DNA of 64,000 bases from Neoconidiobolus thromboides FSU 785 (GCA_025603075.1 MU626369.1:1-64000), one strand, 5' to 3'. Shown: positions 22,682-33,483, counted from the first letter of the stretch. The notes: generated by a model from the letters alone, not told the origin. Numbers and translations are program-made.

Positions 22682-23687
22682 TATGTAACTTATTAGAGGG
22701 GGCATAACTCAAAATAGGAAAAATAAAGTTTTAATTGCTTTATTTCACAAACTTTAGGGTCTATCAACAAATTATGAAGATTCAACATGAAGTAATAAAA
22801 TTTGGAGTAAACAGAAGCTTAGATAAATTTGGTCGTTGATAAAAATCAATTGTTTCATGTAAGAAAAAAAACAAACTTAAATTGCTCTAGGAGTTTGGAT
22901 AAACCATGATTTCTAAGGATACAGTAAAAATTTATTGAAAGATCACGGTGATATTGATTGGTTGTATTTTTATAAAAAAATAAAGGACTCGATCGATGTC
23001 TAAAGAAATTGCGTAAAATAGGGATAATCATAAACAAGCTATTTTTTTTATGAATGGAGATATTTTAAGGAAATATCAAGTTTTTTAAAAATGTGTGTAT
23101 TGTAGTTTGAAAATATTAAAAACTATTTTATAATACGACCTAAAACTTTGTGTTATCATGAAAAATGATATCTTGCCAATATATTATAATTTATCGATAT
23201 ATATTGATATGATTATACGTTGTTTTATAGTAAAATTCAGATCAAAACTACGAAAGTGAAATCAGTATACCATACAGTTACTAATAGTTACTAAAGTTGA
23301 TTAATAAATCCAGATTCAATATTACAGAGAAAGGGGATTATAACAGAAAAATTTCAAAAACTATAACTAAAAATACTAAGCTTGTAATATAAGGTTAAAC
23401 CTAATATTCAATTATCATTAACTCTAAGTTGTGACTAAGTAGTATTATCTATTAGACTTTGTTTTACTTTTAATTTAACATAGAAATTTTAATTATAGAT
23501 ACATCTTTTGTATAATCTAATAATAAGTTCTGATTTAGAGATTTTTAAACAACGTTAATCTTAATTTTGATTAAAATGCATTCTAAATTTATCTTTAAAT
23601 GTAACTTATTGCATAAATAGAAATAAGAATCAAAAAGTATAAATAGTTAAGGATAAGAAATTTTTTAAATTATTTATTTATTTTATA

Positions 23688-24479
23688 ATGAACTTGAATA
23701 ATATAATGTTTAATAATTCCAAAGAGAATCAAGAAAAAAAATTCAAGCCCTTTGGAATGGAATCCTTTATAGGCCACATTCAAACTGTTAAAGATGCATT
23801 ACTGCTCTTTGAGGCTGTAAGAAGTAACAACCTAAAGTGCATTGAAAGGAGGCTAAACGTAGCTGAAAGAAATAACATAAAGTCTGGTGCAACGTTCATA
23901 TTCGATGAACAACAGTCTGGGTTACAAAGATGGACAGATGGGTATTCGTGGTCAACGTCAAGAGTAAAAGGCCACTTCTTAGTATATGAACAAAAGAACC
24001 AAATGGACCCCTTATTTAAAAAAACAATATCGGTTGTCACAAGAGATAATAAAAAGTATTGCTTAGTCAATTATTATTATGGTAGAGATCTAGATAGTAA
24101 TTGCTTAGTTACTCCAAAAGATTTACAAAGGTTTCAATCATACTCAATTCCAGCTGGATTTTATTTCAAGTTCTCCTCTTCTTTAAAAGATGGTGCAAAG
24201 TCTTTTAAATTAACTCCATTAAGTGCAAATGATGATAGTGATGTATATACAAAAGAAGCTATTAAGCGTCCTAATCCTTTTGATTTACTTTTTAACCACG
24301 ATAATATGACAACAACTTCTTCAATATCTACATTGCATCACTTCCCTAGCACCTCAGTACCCCAAATCAACTATGAGAATACTTACCATGATACAAATAC
24401 TTATAAGTCATACCCTACTTCTAGTTCTATGAAGTTACCAGGTATACAGTCATTACTTTTACGTGGTGATTATAATTAA
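23688..24479 (+). CDS. WOPR-domain (Wor1/Gti1/Pac2) transcription regulator
   Basis: 263 residues, intronless. The WOPR DNA-binding domain spans about residues 25-170. The first half has ESFIGHIQTVKDALLLFEA, then RRLNVAERNNIKSGATFIF and the hallmark RWTDGYSWSTSR followed by GHFLVYE; the second half has KKTISVVTRDNKKYCLVNYY. The C-terminal ~90 residues are Ser/Thr-rich and disordered, as in the family. WOPR proteins are fungal switch regulators of morphology, conjugation and host interaction (Wor1, Ryp1, Pac2, Gti1). A paralogue lies at 43484-44317. ATG 23688 is the first in-frame Met; a second Met (residue 24) directly precedes the domain. Confidence 0.95.
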   Translation: MNLNNIMFNNSKENQEKKFKPFGMESFIGHIQTVKDALLLFEAVRSNNLKCIERRLNVAERNNIKSGATFIFDEQQSGLQRWTDGYSWSTSRVKGHFLVYEQKNQMDPLFKKTISVVTRDNKKYCLVNYYYGRDLDSNCLVTPKDLQRFQSYSIPAGFYFKFSSSLKDGAKSFKLTPLSANDDSDVYTKEAIKRPNPFDLLFNHDNMTTTSSISTLHHFPSTSVPQINYENTYHDTNTYKSYPTSSSMKLPGIQSLLLRGDYN

Positions 24480-25441
24480 ATAAAATTTGCTTTAACTTTA
24501 AATTGCCTTATTAGTATGTTTGATTTTAATAAATTTTAACGATTCAAAAATCTTTAATTTCTAGAATAATTACATGTTTTATAAAAGGTTTAACTTATTA
24601 CAACAATTCAATTAAAAATGAATTTTAATTCCTGTTAAATGGGAATGTAATAATTATCATGCTTTTATTACAGAAAATTCGATATTTATGAAATTTATGG
24701 TTATTGCATGTTAAAATTAAGAATTTGAAAAATCTCGTAAACGTGAGGTGTTAAAAATTGATGTTTAAAATAAGGTAAATAGATACAAACGTTAGAAAAT
24801 ATCAAATTATATTAGTGGACATGGCTTTTTAGATGTCTTTTTTGAGCAATTTAAATCATCTATTCACTTGTTTTTAATCCCCACTGATAAAAATGAAAAT
24901 CTGAGGGTAATTACTAAAAATAGGGAACTCCGTACACACTCCCTTAATTAAAAGGATGATTAAATTAATATTATGACCCATTTTAATCTGGTATAAATCC
25001 TTATTTTTAATACCCTATTTCTATTTGATAAGAAAATTTACTTTTTTAGACAACAGTCCTCTACTGCTGAAAAAGTTTATGCCCGCTCCAATATTTTAAG
25101 GGATATCTGTTTACATTTCTAATCTTTATTTTATTATAAAACGGTCATTATCTTTTAACCTATTTCAATAGCATAAATAAGGCTTATATTCCTCACCAAT
25201 CCAATTTATTATTTTTTACTAACTTGAAACTTAATAGAACAGTCTGATTGTTATAATTAGAAAGAATTCTTAATTTCTAAGTTTTAAAATAAAGATTTAA
25301 AATAAACTATAATTACTAATTACATAGCTAAATTTAAAGTCTAGTTAAAATTGAAATCTCTTATATCACTTTTTGTCTATTTTTATATAGCGCAAAATTT
25401 AAAAAAGAAATATATAAATTTGAAAAAAAATGTTACAATAT

Positions 25442-25539
25442 TGAGGATGTATTTTTTGTTTAGGAATTTTATTAACAATATCTCCGCTCAAATAACGCTT
25501 AAAAAATGGAAAAGTAATGAAACCAAAAAAATATCCTCA
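25442..25539 (+). mobile_element. MITE copy 7
   Basis: 98 bp, ends TGAGGATGT and ATATCCTCA. The internal GCTTAAAAAATGGAAAAGTA block is conserved. Confidence 0.8.
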
Positions 25540-25648
25540 CTATTAACTTTAAAATTGAGCAAAGTGGTAATACTGATGACATTTGTGCTTAATTTAAATC
25601 TTTGATAACTCAAAATTGAATAAAAATTGAGCTTTAGGTTTAAACTAA

Positions 25649-25680
25649 CCTACAACCTACAACCTACAACCTACAACCTA
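25649..25680. repeat. Tandem repeat (CCTACAA)4.6
   Basis: Four full 7-base units plus CCTA; the complementary unit is TTGTAGG. It is a short perfect microsatellite in gene-free DNA. Confidence 0.85.
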
Positions 25681-26318
25681 ATTTATATTTGAATTTTCAA
25701 ATCGTTTAGTTATGTTTTTAAAAAGTTATAGAGCTTTTTCCAAAACTTCACATCCCCCCTATATTAATTTTAAAATCAGAATGCTATTTTAAGATGACAG
25801 CCTCATTTATCAGAATATTCTAAAGCATTTTTAATCTATACTAAGTTTTCTTTTTTATTGAACAAAAAACAACAAGGAAAAACATAACTACCTGCTGAAG
25901 CATGGTTAAATTATAAAAAGTACTAAATGGAAATGACTATCATTTCTATTGTTCTTTTGTTTTTTCGTCGACTTTTTAATCTCATTTTACTTATTAGCAA
26001 ATTTATCAACAGACCACTTCAAAGCATATTGCTCTTCTAAGGATATATAAAAAAGTTTCTAACTCCAAAAATAAAATAATTTTATAATAAATACATCAGT
26101 AGTAAGCTTTTATTTTCTATGGTATTTATATCAAAGAGCTCAAAATTTTGTAATAGTTAATATAAGATCCTATTTACTTGAAATATAAATAGTCCAAAGA
26201 GTTAGATAAGAATTGAAATTTTCATGATTAGAATACTATTTAATATTTAATAAACCATATAAATAGGGTTTACTTATAGTTTAAATAGAATAAAATAAAA
26301 TAAAATAAAATATTATTT

Positions 26319-27914
26319 TTATTTTACAGTAATTTTACAGCCTTCCCTAAAAGGTATATGTTTCACAAATAATGATGAAATAAATGTAAAGCTAGCAAAT
26401 AAAATAAGCAACAAATATGAATATTTTATACCCTGAAGGTAGCTTTCTTGTACTAACACTATTTGATTGGGAGTTAAACTAGATATTCCGTTTGAAGATG
26501 ATATTATAGTGATAGGGTTTACATTAGGCAGCTTTTCTGCTAAAGTTGATATTAAAACTGTAGAGAAAATTGATCCTTGAATAGCTAAACCAAGGATTGA
26601 ACCTAAAGGGAAAGAAAGGCCAATTACAGCAGTGATGATTGCAACATCTTTTTCCTCTACAGCACATTGACAAATAATCAGACTATTTATTGCACATATT
26701 CCAACCCCCAATCCAATAAGTAAAGTATAAATAATTTCCTCAGCTCTGGTAATATCTAATCGTAAAAGGGTACCAAACAAAGTGACTCCTAAGAGTGTTG
26801 AAAAAGAGCCAACCATAGACATTATCCTATAGCTTTTTGTCTTGGTAATAAAAATTCCAGTGAACATTGCTCCAAAAACAGTCCCTAAAAGAAAGGGAAG
26901 GATTTCAATACCAGAATAAAGTGTTGATTTTCCTTTAACTACTTGATAATATAAAGGAATATAATATACCGTTACTAAAGAACTAAATCCGTTAAAAAAA
27001 TCCACAAGGTTAGCACATATTGTATTTCTATTTAGGATATGAACAGGAATAATTGGTTCCTTAACAAATTTTAACTCAATGATACCAAAAAAAATGTACA
27101 TCAGTATTCCAATGACAATAGTAGAAAGCACAGGTGCTGAACTCCAAGTATATTCTTTACCAGCCCAATTAAGCCCTAGAATAATACAGATATTAGCCCC
27201 AATTAAAGTTAAACTGCCCAAATAATCTATACGTAGTAACTTATTGCTTAAGTTTTCTTTTTTTGATGGTACCTTTAAAGATACAATAAACACTACCATT
27301 GTTACAATACAAATTGGTACATTTATATAAAAAGCCCAACGCCAAGATAAGCCATCACTAAATGAACCACCAATTAAAGGTGCAACTATAGAAGCTAAAC
27401 CATAAGCAGTAGAAATTGCACTCATATAAAGACCACGAGTTTTTATAGGAACTATATCTGAAAGTATAATAGCTGAAATTGCTATTAAACCACCGCCACC
27501 AATACCACAAATAGCACGAAAGATAATAAAAAGGATAATATTTTGGGTAGTACCACACGCGATAGTACCAATCAGAAAAAAGGTCAAAGAGAATAAGATC
27601 GAAGGCTTTCTACCAAAAATATCAGATAGTCTTCCATATAGTGGTAGCATTGCTGTTGAAGTTAAAGAGTATGCTACCCCTACCCAAGTAATAAGATTTA
27701 ACCCCCCAAGCTCATTAAGGATGGGTCCGAACGCTGTGGATACCATAATATTGTCTAATACAGGGATCAAATTTGATAGAATCAAGCCTAAAATTATTAT
27801 TCTTAGCCTCCACTTACTTATTTTGAACTCATCACCTATATAACTATCTTCACATCTTTGATCTAATTGATATTTTGAATCAGGCTCATCGTTTGAAAAA
27901 ATACCATCATTCAT
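26319..27914 (-). CDS. MFS drug:H+ antiporter, DHA2 family (14 TM)
   Basis: 531 residues, intronless. Motif A after TM2 is GRLSDIFGRKPS. The antiporter motif C region reads APLIGG where GPxxGG is usual, followed by LSWRWAFYINVP, typical of 14-TM DHA2 exporters. Such plasma- or vacuolar-membrane proteins export drugs, siderophores, basic amino acids or own toxic metabolites. ATG 27914 is chosen; the frame stays open upstream to 27995 but without an ATG. It is a tandem paralogue of the gene at 28861-30465, same strand, and the two end in nearly the same peptide (VKHIPFR). Substrate unknown. Confidence 0.92.
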   Translation of the reverse strand: MNDGIFSNDEPDSKYQLDQRCEDSYIGDEFKISKWRLRIIILGLILSNLIPVLDNIMVSTAFGPILNELGGLNLITWVGVAYSLTSTAMLPLYGRLSDIFGRKPSILFSLTFFLIGTIACGTTQNIILFIIFRAICGIGGGGLIAISAIILSDIVPIKTRGLYMSAISTAYGLASIVAPLIGGSFSDGLSWRWAFYINVPICIVTMVVFIVSLKVPSKKENLSNKLLRIDYLGSLTLIGANICIILGLNWAGKEYTWSSAPVLSTIVIGILMYIFFGIIELKFVKEPIIPVHILNRNTICANLVDFFNGFSSLVTVYYIPLYYQVVKGKSTLYSGIEILPFLLGTVFGAMFTGIFITKTKSYRIMSMVGSFSTLLGVTLFGTLLRLDITRAEEIIYTLLIGLGVGICAINSLIICQCAVEEKDVAIITAVIGLSFPLGSILGLAIQGSIFSTVLISTLAEKLPNVNPITIISSSNGISSLTPNQIVLVQESYLQGIKYSYLLLILFASFTFISSLFVKHIPFREGCKITVK

Positions 27915-28860
27915 TATGTAATTCCGCGAGCGTTGCTGCCTTTTTGTTTTATAGATTTGAATCGGTACAATAATCGAATACTTTTGTGAAATCAACTGTT
28001 AGTAGAGCTATAAGATGTTCCAGATTTATATACTTAGTTGTTTAGAAGTATTATTAATTCTAGGTATATTTATAGATTTAAATTAAAAGAATGCTTTTTT
28101 ATTTTTTTCTAGTCGAAATATGTTTTTTTTTCTTAGTTTGGATTATCTTATTGTTTATTACTGTATTGTATTTATACCTTTAAAACAGATGACTTGGGTC
28201 CTGGTCCTAAAGGAACATGTCTAAAGTTTGCCTATTAAAGACCAATGTACTAAATTTACCTCAAGTTTTTTTTACACAATATGGCTTGGCATGAATTCTT
28301 CAAGATTTAAAAATACTAAGAATAATTCATAACTTTTAGTTATACAACTTAATTACTTAAAGTATCCTTTAACTATATCAGTTTTTTAAGTCAGTCAATA
28401 AATATACAGGGATTGTAAAGAGCAACAGGTTATATTTTTATCCTAATAAAATGTTTTCCTTTTTTTCAATATGCTATTTTTTTGATATTATAGAAAGAAG
28501 AACTTAAACAAAATAAAAACAATTTTTATCTAAAATCTACTTAACAAATAAATACCTTAGATTGTGGTAAGGTTACCTCATTTAGCTAGTAATTATATAA
28601 ATAATAGAAGAGCATTTTTAAATCTACACATTTTGTTTACCCTGCTCTTTACATTTATAATTTTTAAATATAATAAGTCAAGCATAGAATTTTCACTCCG
28701 ATTTTAACAAATTAAAATTCAGTTCTACAAATACAAGTGAATAAACAATAATATTATATTTATATAGATGAGGGTAGAATAGTCCACATTTGAATAATTA
28801 TCAAACAAGCGTATTTATTTAAAAATGTAACTAGTTTTGATTTTAATTTTATAATCATAT
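27915..28860. other. Intergenic between tandem transporters
   Basis: Promoter of the 26 kb transporter and terminator of the 28.9 kb one; nothing else recognised. Confidence 0.4.
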
Positions 28861-30465
28861 TTAACTTACAGTAATATTAGAGCCTTTTCTAAAAGGAATA
28901 TGTTTCACAAACAAGGAAAATACAAATGCTAAAACTTGAAAACCAATCAAAGAGTAATATAAATATTTAAATGCTTGGATGTATGCTTGGCTGACTATGA
29001 TGGACTGCTCTGAAGTTAGTTTTCTCAACTCTTCAGCATTTGAAATAATCATATTGGTATTAATAGCAGGCAAATTTTTAGATAAATTGTTTAGTAAAAT
29101 ATTTGAAAATACGGATCCTTGGACAGCTAGTCCTAAAACCGACCCTAAAGATTGTGTAAAATTAACCAGTGCAGTGACAATTGCAACATCTTTCTCTTCA
29201 ACTGCACATTGGCATATGATGGTATTAGTTTGTACACATAAACCAAGTCCAACGCCAATGATAAGAGTAAACAAAATTTCCTCTACTCGAGTAATATCCG
29301 TCCTTAATAAAGTTCCAAATAAAATGACACCGACCAAAACTAAAGTAGTACCAACAATAGGTAGGACTCTATAGCTACCTGTCTTTGATGCAAAAATACC
29401 AGAAAAAATTGAAGCAAATATAACCCCCAACAGAAAAGGTAATAACTCTAATCCAGCATATATAGCGGAGCTCCCTTTAATAATCTGATAATATAGCGGT
29501 ATGTAGTATAAGGACACCATCAATGTAAACCCATTAAAAAAAGTGACAAGGTTAGCACTTATAGTATTTCGATTTAATACATAACCAGGCACTATAGGCT
29601 CAATGGCATACCTAATTTCTACTATTATAAAAATAGCAAACATTATGACAGCTATTATAATAGTAAATACGACCCGAAAAGAATCCCAACTGTAATCTTT
29701 GCCACCCCAATTTAATGCCAAAACTAAGCATGTGTTTGCTATAATTAAGGAAGAAGCCCCTAAATAATCAATCCTTTGAAACTTTTTCAAGAAATTTTCG
29801 TTTGTTTTAGGCAATTTTAAGAAAAACAGTATGATAGCAATAGTTATCACACAAATTGGAATATTAATATAAAATGCCCAACGCCAAGATAATCCTTCAC
29901 TAAAAGCACCCCCAATTAAAGGGCCAACGACAGAGGCAAGAGCAAATATAGCCCCTACAATACCCATATAGATGCCTCTTGTTTGCATAGGTGCCATATC
30001 TGAGATAATGATAATAGCAATTGAGATTAATCCACCCCCACCAATTCCAGCAATGGCACGAAATACAATTAAGATGATAATGTTTTGGGCTACCCCACAG
30101 ACTATGGAGCCAATTAAAAACGAAATCAATGCAAATAAAATGGTTGGTTTACGTCCAAAAATATCTGAGAATTTACCATATAGTGGCTGTAAAACAGTGC
30201 TTGTTAAGAGATAAGACGCAGCCACCCAAGTGATTTGATCCAAACTATTAAATTCGGATGTTATTATTGTTAGTGAAGTGGAGACCACTGTATTGTCCAA
30301 GGCTGCTATAAACAGAGTAAGAGATAGCCCAAGCATGATTATGATCATTTGAGAGCGTGTTATCTTCTGTTTGCTTAAATCAATACCCACTATATCTCTC
30401 TCTTCCTCATTTTCTTTAACTATGGTTTTGTTATTATTTGCTTCAACGTCATCTAGATTTTTCAT
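28861..30465 (-). CDS. MFS drug:H+ antiporter, DHA2 family (14 TM), tandem paralogue
   Basis: 534 residues, intronless. A hydrophilic N-terminus of about 38 residues rich in Glu and Asp precedes TM1. Motif A is GKFSDIFGRKPT, and motif C is complete here (VVGPLIGGAF), followed by LSWRWAFYINIP. A conserved QCAVEEKDVAIVTALV segment is shared with the neighbour. The pair probably arose by tandem duplication; the intact GPLIGG against APLIGG in the neighbour hints at some functional divergence. Exported substrate unknown; vacuolar basic amino acid transport is an alternative to drug efflux. Confidence 0.93.
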   Translation of the reverse strand: MKNLDDVEANNNKTIVKENEEERDIVGIDLSKQKITRSQMIIIMLGLSLTLFIAALDNTVVSTSLTIITSEFNSLDQITWVAASYLLTSTVLQPLYGKFSDIFGRKPTILFALISFLIGSIVCGVAQNIIILIVFRAIAGIGGGGLISIAIIIISDMAPMQTRGIYMGIVGAIFALASVVGPLIGGAFSEGLSWRWAFYINIPICVITIAIILFFLKLPKTNENFLKKFQRIDYLGASSLIIANTCLVLALNWGGKDYSWDSFRVVFTIIIAVIMFAIFIIVEIRYAIEPIVPGYVLNRNTISANLVTFFNGFTLMVSLYYIPLYYQIIKGSSAIYAGLELLPFLLGVIFASIFSGIFASKTGSYRVLPIVGTTLVLVGVILFGTLLRTDITRVEEILFTLIIGVGLGLCVQTNTIICQCAVEEKDVAIVTALVNFTQSLGSVLGLAVQGSVFSNILLNNLSKNLPAINTNMIISNAEELRKLTSEQSIIVSQAYIQAFKYLYYSLIGFQVLAFVFSLFVKHIPFRKGSNITVS

Positions 30466-31991
30466 GGTTTTTAATACAAAATATGGTAAATAGCTATTAA
30501 ATAAATAATAGTTGTCATGGATTAACCCTTTATTTATATATTTTGAGTTTAGTTTTTAATTAAATGTATTTTTATGCTAGTTTCAAAGTTAACTTCTTTT
30601 GGTCTATTTTAATTTGGGGAGTATACTTAGGGTTTTAATTGGTAAGATAATTAACAAACTTTTATCATAGGTATTTAATTTAAACCTAATGGAAATTAGC
30701 TTTTATTAATTCAAATCATTATTGATTTTCTAATCTCTCAATATTATATGTTGGAATTGTAATATATTTTCAAAGGGGACCTTTAATTTATTCAATGTAA
30801 TGTTTTAACCATAGGTTTATAGAAACGTGATTTTTATATCTATATGTCTATGTCCTTAACTTTAAAATATTTACCCCAAGGCCTTAAATTTTTAAAACTG
30901 GGACTTAATTTAAAATTGTAAACTCCTTTTTTACACCTATGATTTATAAATTAAGGGTAGTAAAGTCATAACTTTATATATTTTAAAGTAATAGTATATT
31001 TTTAAGTATTTAAAGCAACATGTGTTTGAGACAGTTTAACTTTTGAACTGAGAAGATCCTATTCAACTTGATATCACTTTCGTTATAACACTTTACAGTT
31101 TTTCTATGTACACAGTCTATTCTTAGTACTTTAGGTTCTGAAATAGGTCTTTATAGCTAAAGTAATCAAAAATCTATGTTGAACCGTTTTTAATCAACAA
31201 GAATTTTCTATTAATCTTAAAAGAAATAATTATGCCAAATATTGCTATCAATACATATTATATGAAAATGGTTTTCTATTTCAGTATTTAATCCTCTTTT
31301 TAAGTTTCTTAAAATTTAAGTTATTATTAGGTATTCCTATATGGAGTTTTTTTTGGTTTCATCACTTTCCCAATTTTTTAAGCGCTATTTGAGCAGAAAG
31401 ATTACTAATAAAATCTTTGAATAAAAAAATAGATACTCACATACTCTTATTTAAATTTAATAATAATAAAACACTGCTTAATTTGAGAAAAAAGCTTGAA
31501 AAACAAATACAAGCTATTTAAATAAAATAGGTTACTACTTTTTATAATCTAATTTTTTTTTGAAATTTTTTTAACTATAACATTTAAATAAATCAAAAAG
31601 CAATTTATACTTCGATTTCGCAGTCTTTATAGCTAAGATTTGCCCAAAAACAAATAAACATGAGGATGTCTAATGGTGCATTTTTATATAAAAAACATTC
31701 GTATATATCACTTAAAATGGACTACTTATTCCAATGTATATTTTCTAAGTATAATGTAAAATCCTGAAGCAGATGATAATTTTGATACAAATAAAATAAG
31801 CCTTCATAAAACAGAAAATAGCTTTCAAAACACATTCTAACTTGCATCAAAACTCAAACAGTTTATTTTAAAATATTTTTACTTAAAATGATGGTATAGC
31901 TATATGGTGCATAAACAGCATAATTTCAAAAAGTAGACTAACAATCAGGCAACTTTTTGTTTAAAAATTTTTACGCGGACCAAACCTTCAG
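30466..31991. other. Intergenic with one MITE
   Basis: No gene is recognised. It contains MITE copy 8 at 31342-31439. Confidence 0.45.
31342..31439 (-). mobile_element. MITE copy 8
   Basis: 98 bp, reverse orientation, TA on the left, ends TGGAGTTTT and GATACTCA. Internal AAGCGCTATTTGAGCAGAAA is conserved. Confidence 0.8.
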
Positions 31992-32058
31992 CCAATCATA
32001 TCCAAAATTATTAACCAATGAAAATTTTTCATTTAAGCTCTTTTTAAAAAGTATAAAA
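31992..32058 (+). promoter_or_regulatory. Promoter of the snoRNA host gene
   Basis: Two CCAAT boxes (31992-31996 and 32015-32019) and a TATAAAA box (32052-32058) lie in order, 47 bases before a GTAAGT splice donor. No protein-coding ORF follows on the plus strand, so this promoter most likely drives the non-coding snoRNA host transcript. Confidence 0.6.
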
Positions 32059-32104
32059 TCAAATCTAAGGTGATTACAAATTTTATCTTTATACTATCTC
32101 AAAA

Positions 32105-32268
32105 GTAAGTTTTAATTTCACGTTTTTAAAATAAGACTGTGATGCATAACACACCTTTATCAACTAGCATAGGCAATGATGTTGTTAAGTTAACCATCTT
32201 TCGGGACTGATGATTTATATTATAAATTCTATCATTTTATGAATTTTATACTAATTATATTATTTTAG
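32105..32268 (+). other. Intron of a non-coding snoRNA host transcript
   Basis: Donor GTAAGT at 32105, branch-point TACTAAT at 32249-32255 and acceptor TTTTAG ending at 32268 make a well-formed 164-base intron, longer than the usual 40-60 here because it holds the snoRNA. The presumed first exon is about 15-30 bases and the sequence after 32268 has no ORF; AATAAA at about 32299 may mark the 3' end. Confidence 0.6.
32134..32216 (+). ncRNA. snR39b: C/D box snoRNA, predicted guide for 25S rRNA 2'-O-methylation
   Basis: In order: C box GTGATGC (32139-32145, last base off consensus), C'-like ATGATGT (32176-32182) and D box CTGA (32207-32210). The guide ACCATCTTTCGGG (32193-32205), one base before the D box, is perfectly complementary for 13 nt to the conserved large-subunit rRNA segment CCCGAAAGATGGT. 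By the D+5 rule, C32202 selects the G after CCC for methylation. From memory this is yeast 25S G805, the snR39b site; treat the number as recall. A short AUAA/UUAU terminal stem is possible. It sits in an intron with donor, branch point and acceptor. No convincing D' guide was found. Confidence 0.72.
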
Positions 32269-32547
32269 ATCTATAAATCAGCATATATTACATATTAATA
32301 AAACTATCTAAGCTTCTAACATCATTTTATCTCTTTTACATTATAATTTACAATTTAAATAATCTGCATTTTATACCCATATAGAAAAGCTTATAGTTAA
32401 ACATTTTTTGGAAAATACTAGACCAAAGGCTAGTACCAACTTTATTAGTTATATTAAGATAGAATAAAGTAAAACAAAACAATAATTAAAATTAACACTC
32501 ACAAAATTCAACTATTGTAACAATTCAAAGTAATTATCTCTAGTGTA
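32269..32547. other. 3' part of the non-coding host gene and terminator of the DNase gene
   Basis: No ORF is seen. It should contain the second exon of the snoRNA host and the convergent 3' end of the DNase I-like gene. Confidence 0.4.
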
Positions 32548-33483
32548 CTAAACAGTAACCTCTACCTCAACTGGATAATGATCCGATACCTTAAGCGCAA
32601 ATTCTTTATCCAATTTAAAAGCATCATCAAACCTGTACGCTTTAGCATTAGAAAAGAGCCCCTTTTGACTGGTTGGGACGATGATTCTATCCAATGCACA
32701 ATGGTTATCATTGACGGTAGTGTCATGATCATTTTCAATAAGCCAATGGAACTGTTCTCCATTAAATAAGGCTAACTGACCCAATCTCTTTTTGCTAATA
32801 AAGCTGGAGCCTGCGTTTAAGTCGCCTAATAAAATAGGGCCAATAACAGTATGGTTCACTTGCCCTTCTTCCATTGCAATGTCGCCCTGTTGTTGATGGC
32901 TATTTGTCATGCTGGGACACAAGCATGAAAATATAAAGTTTAATACCTTCTTAAACAAGCCTTCTTCTTGTTTAGATGGTGATGAGTTATCGCGGGGCTT
33001 TGGTTGTATACTCAGTTGTTCAAAAGGGGCTACCAAAGCATCCAATTCATTTTGTACCTCACTTGGCTTGACATGGATGCCTAATAATAAGATGCTTTTA
33101 AACATATCCTTTTTTAGCTGGAGTCGTAAGATAAATGGATCCCTTTCAAATAGGTCTTGGGTATCTATAAACACTTCGCTTTGTAGTAAAGTGAATAGAT
33201 CTTTTTTGTACAAGTAAATATACTTCTCTTTGTGCACATTGCGACCCAAATTGACGCTGATGCTACCCTCGTATTTATTTTTTAAAAGTTCAAGTAATAG
33301 AGCTAAGATTTTACTACCATCCATGCTCTTGGCATCTGACTCTCTTACCTCTTGTAAGAAAATAACATCATAGCGGTTTAAAATTTCTATTATGATGTCT
33401 CTTATCTGCTTATCGTCAACTAGCTTTTTAATACTAAATGATCTTATATTAAATGATGCTATTACTACTTTGTTGTTTCTCAT
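32548..33483 (-). CDS. DNase I-like endonuclease (EEP superfamily)
   Basis: 311 residues, intronless. DNase I active-site blocks are in order: FNIRSF near the N-terminus, LQEV (Glu45), GIHVKP (His), GDLNAG (Asp/Asn), CALDRI (Asp) and SDHYPVEVEV (Asp-His) at the C-terminus. The order and spacing match metal-dependent eukaryotic DNase I rather than sphingomyelinase or APE1. It starts directly with MRNNKVVIASFNIR and has no signal peptide, unlike animal DNase I, so it appears intracellular. An insert around residues 155-205, rich in Ser/Pro/Gln and containing a hydrophobic Cys-bearing stretch (FKKVLNFIFSCLCPS), interrupts the fold before GDLNAG. This family is uncommon in fungi. Confidence 0.88.
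   Translation of the reverse strand: MRNNKVVIASFNIRSFSIKKLVDDKQIRDIIIEILNRYDVIFLQEVRESDAKSMDGSKILALLLELLKNKYEGSISVNLGRNVHKEKYIYLYKKDLFTLLQSEVFIDTQDLFERDPFILRLQLKKDMFKSILLLGIHVKPSEVQNELDALVAPFEQLSIQPKPRDNSSPSKQEEGLFKKVLNFIFSCLCPSMTNSHQQQGDIAMEEGQVNHTVIGPILLGDLNAGSSFISKKRLGQLALFNGEQFHWLIENDHDTTVNDNHCALDRIIVPTSQKGLFSNAKAYRFDDAFKLDKEFALKVSDHYPVEVEVTV

Larger units (their letters stand above)
16834..23687. other. 6.9-kb gene-free, MITE-rich region
   Basis: No intact gene is seen on either strand. It contains four clear MITE copies, degenerate copies at 17394-17495 and about 18096-18190, T-tract/ATTTTTT simple repeats (18826-18850, 20398-20432) and a possible coding relic at 19010-19440. Its final 100 bases form the promoter of the WOPR gene. 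Confidence 0.6.
24480..26318. other. Intergenic with a MITE and a 7-bp tandem repeat
   Basis: No gene is seen. It contains MITE copy 7, a (CCTACAA)n array and an AAAAT simple repeat near 26290. Confidence 0.5.

Noticed and set aside
25351-25605. 84-codon plus-strand ORF
   Set aside because: About 95 bases of it are MITE copy 7, and the rest is Lys/Asn-rich random-looking translation.
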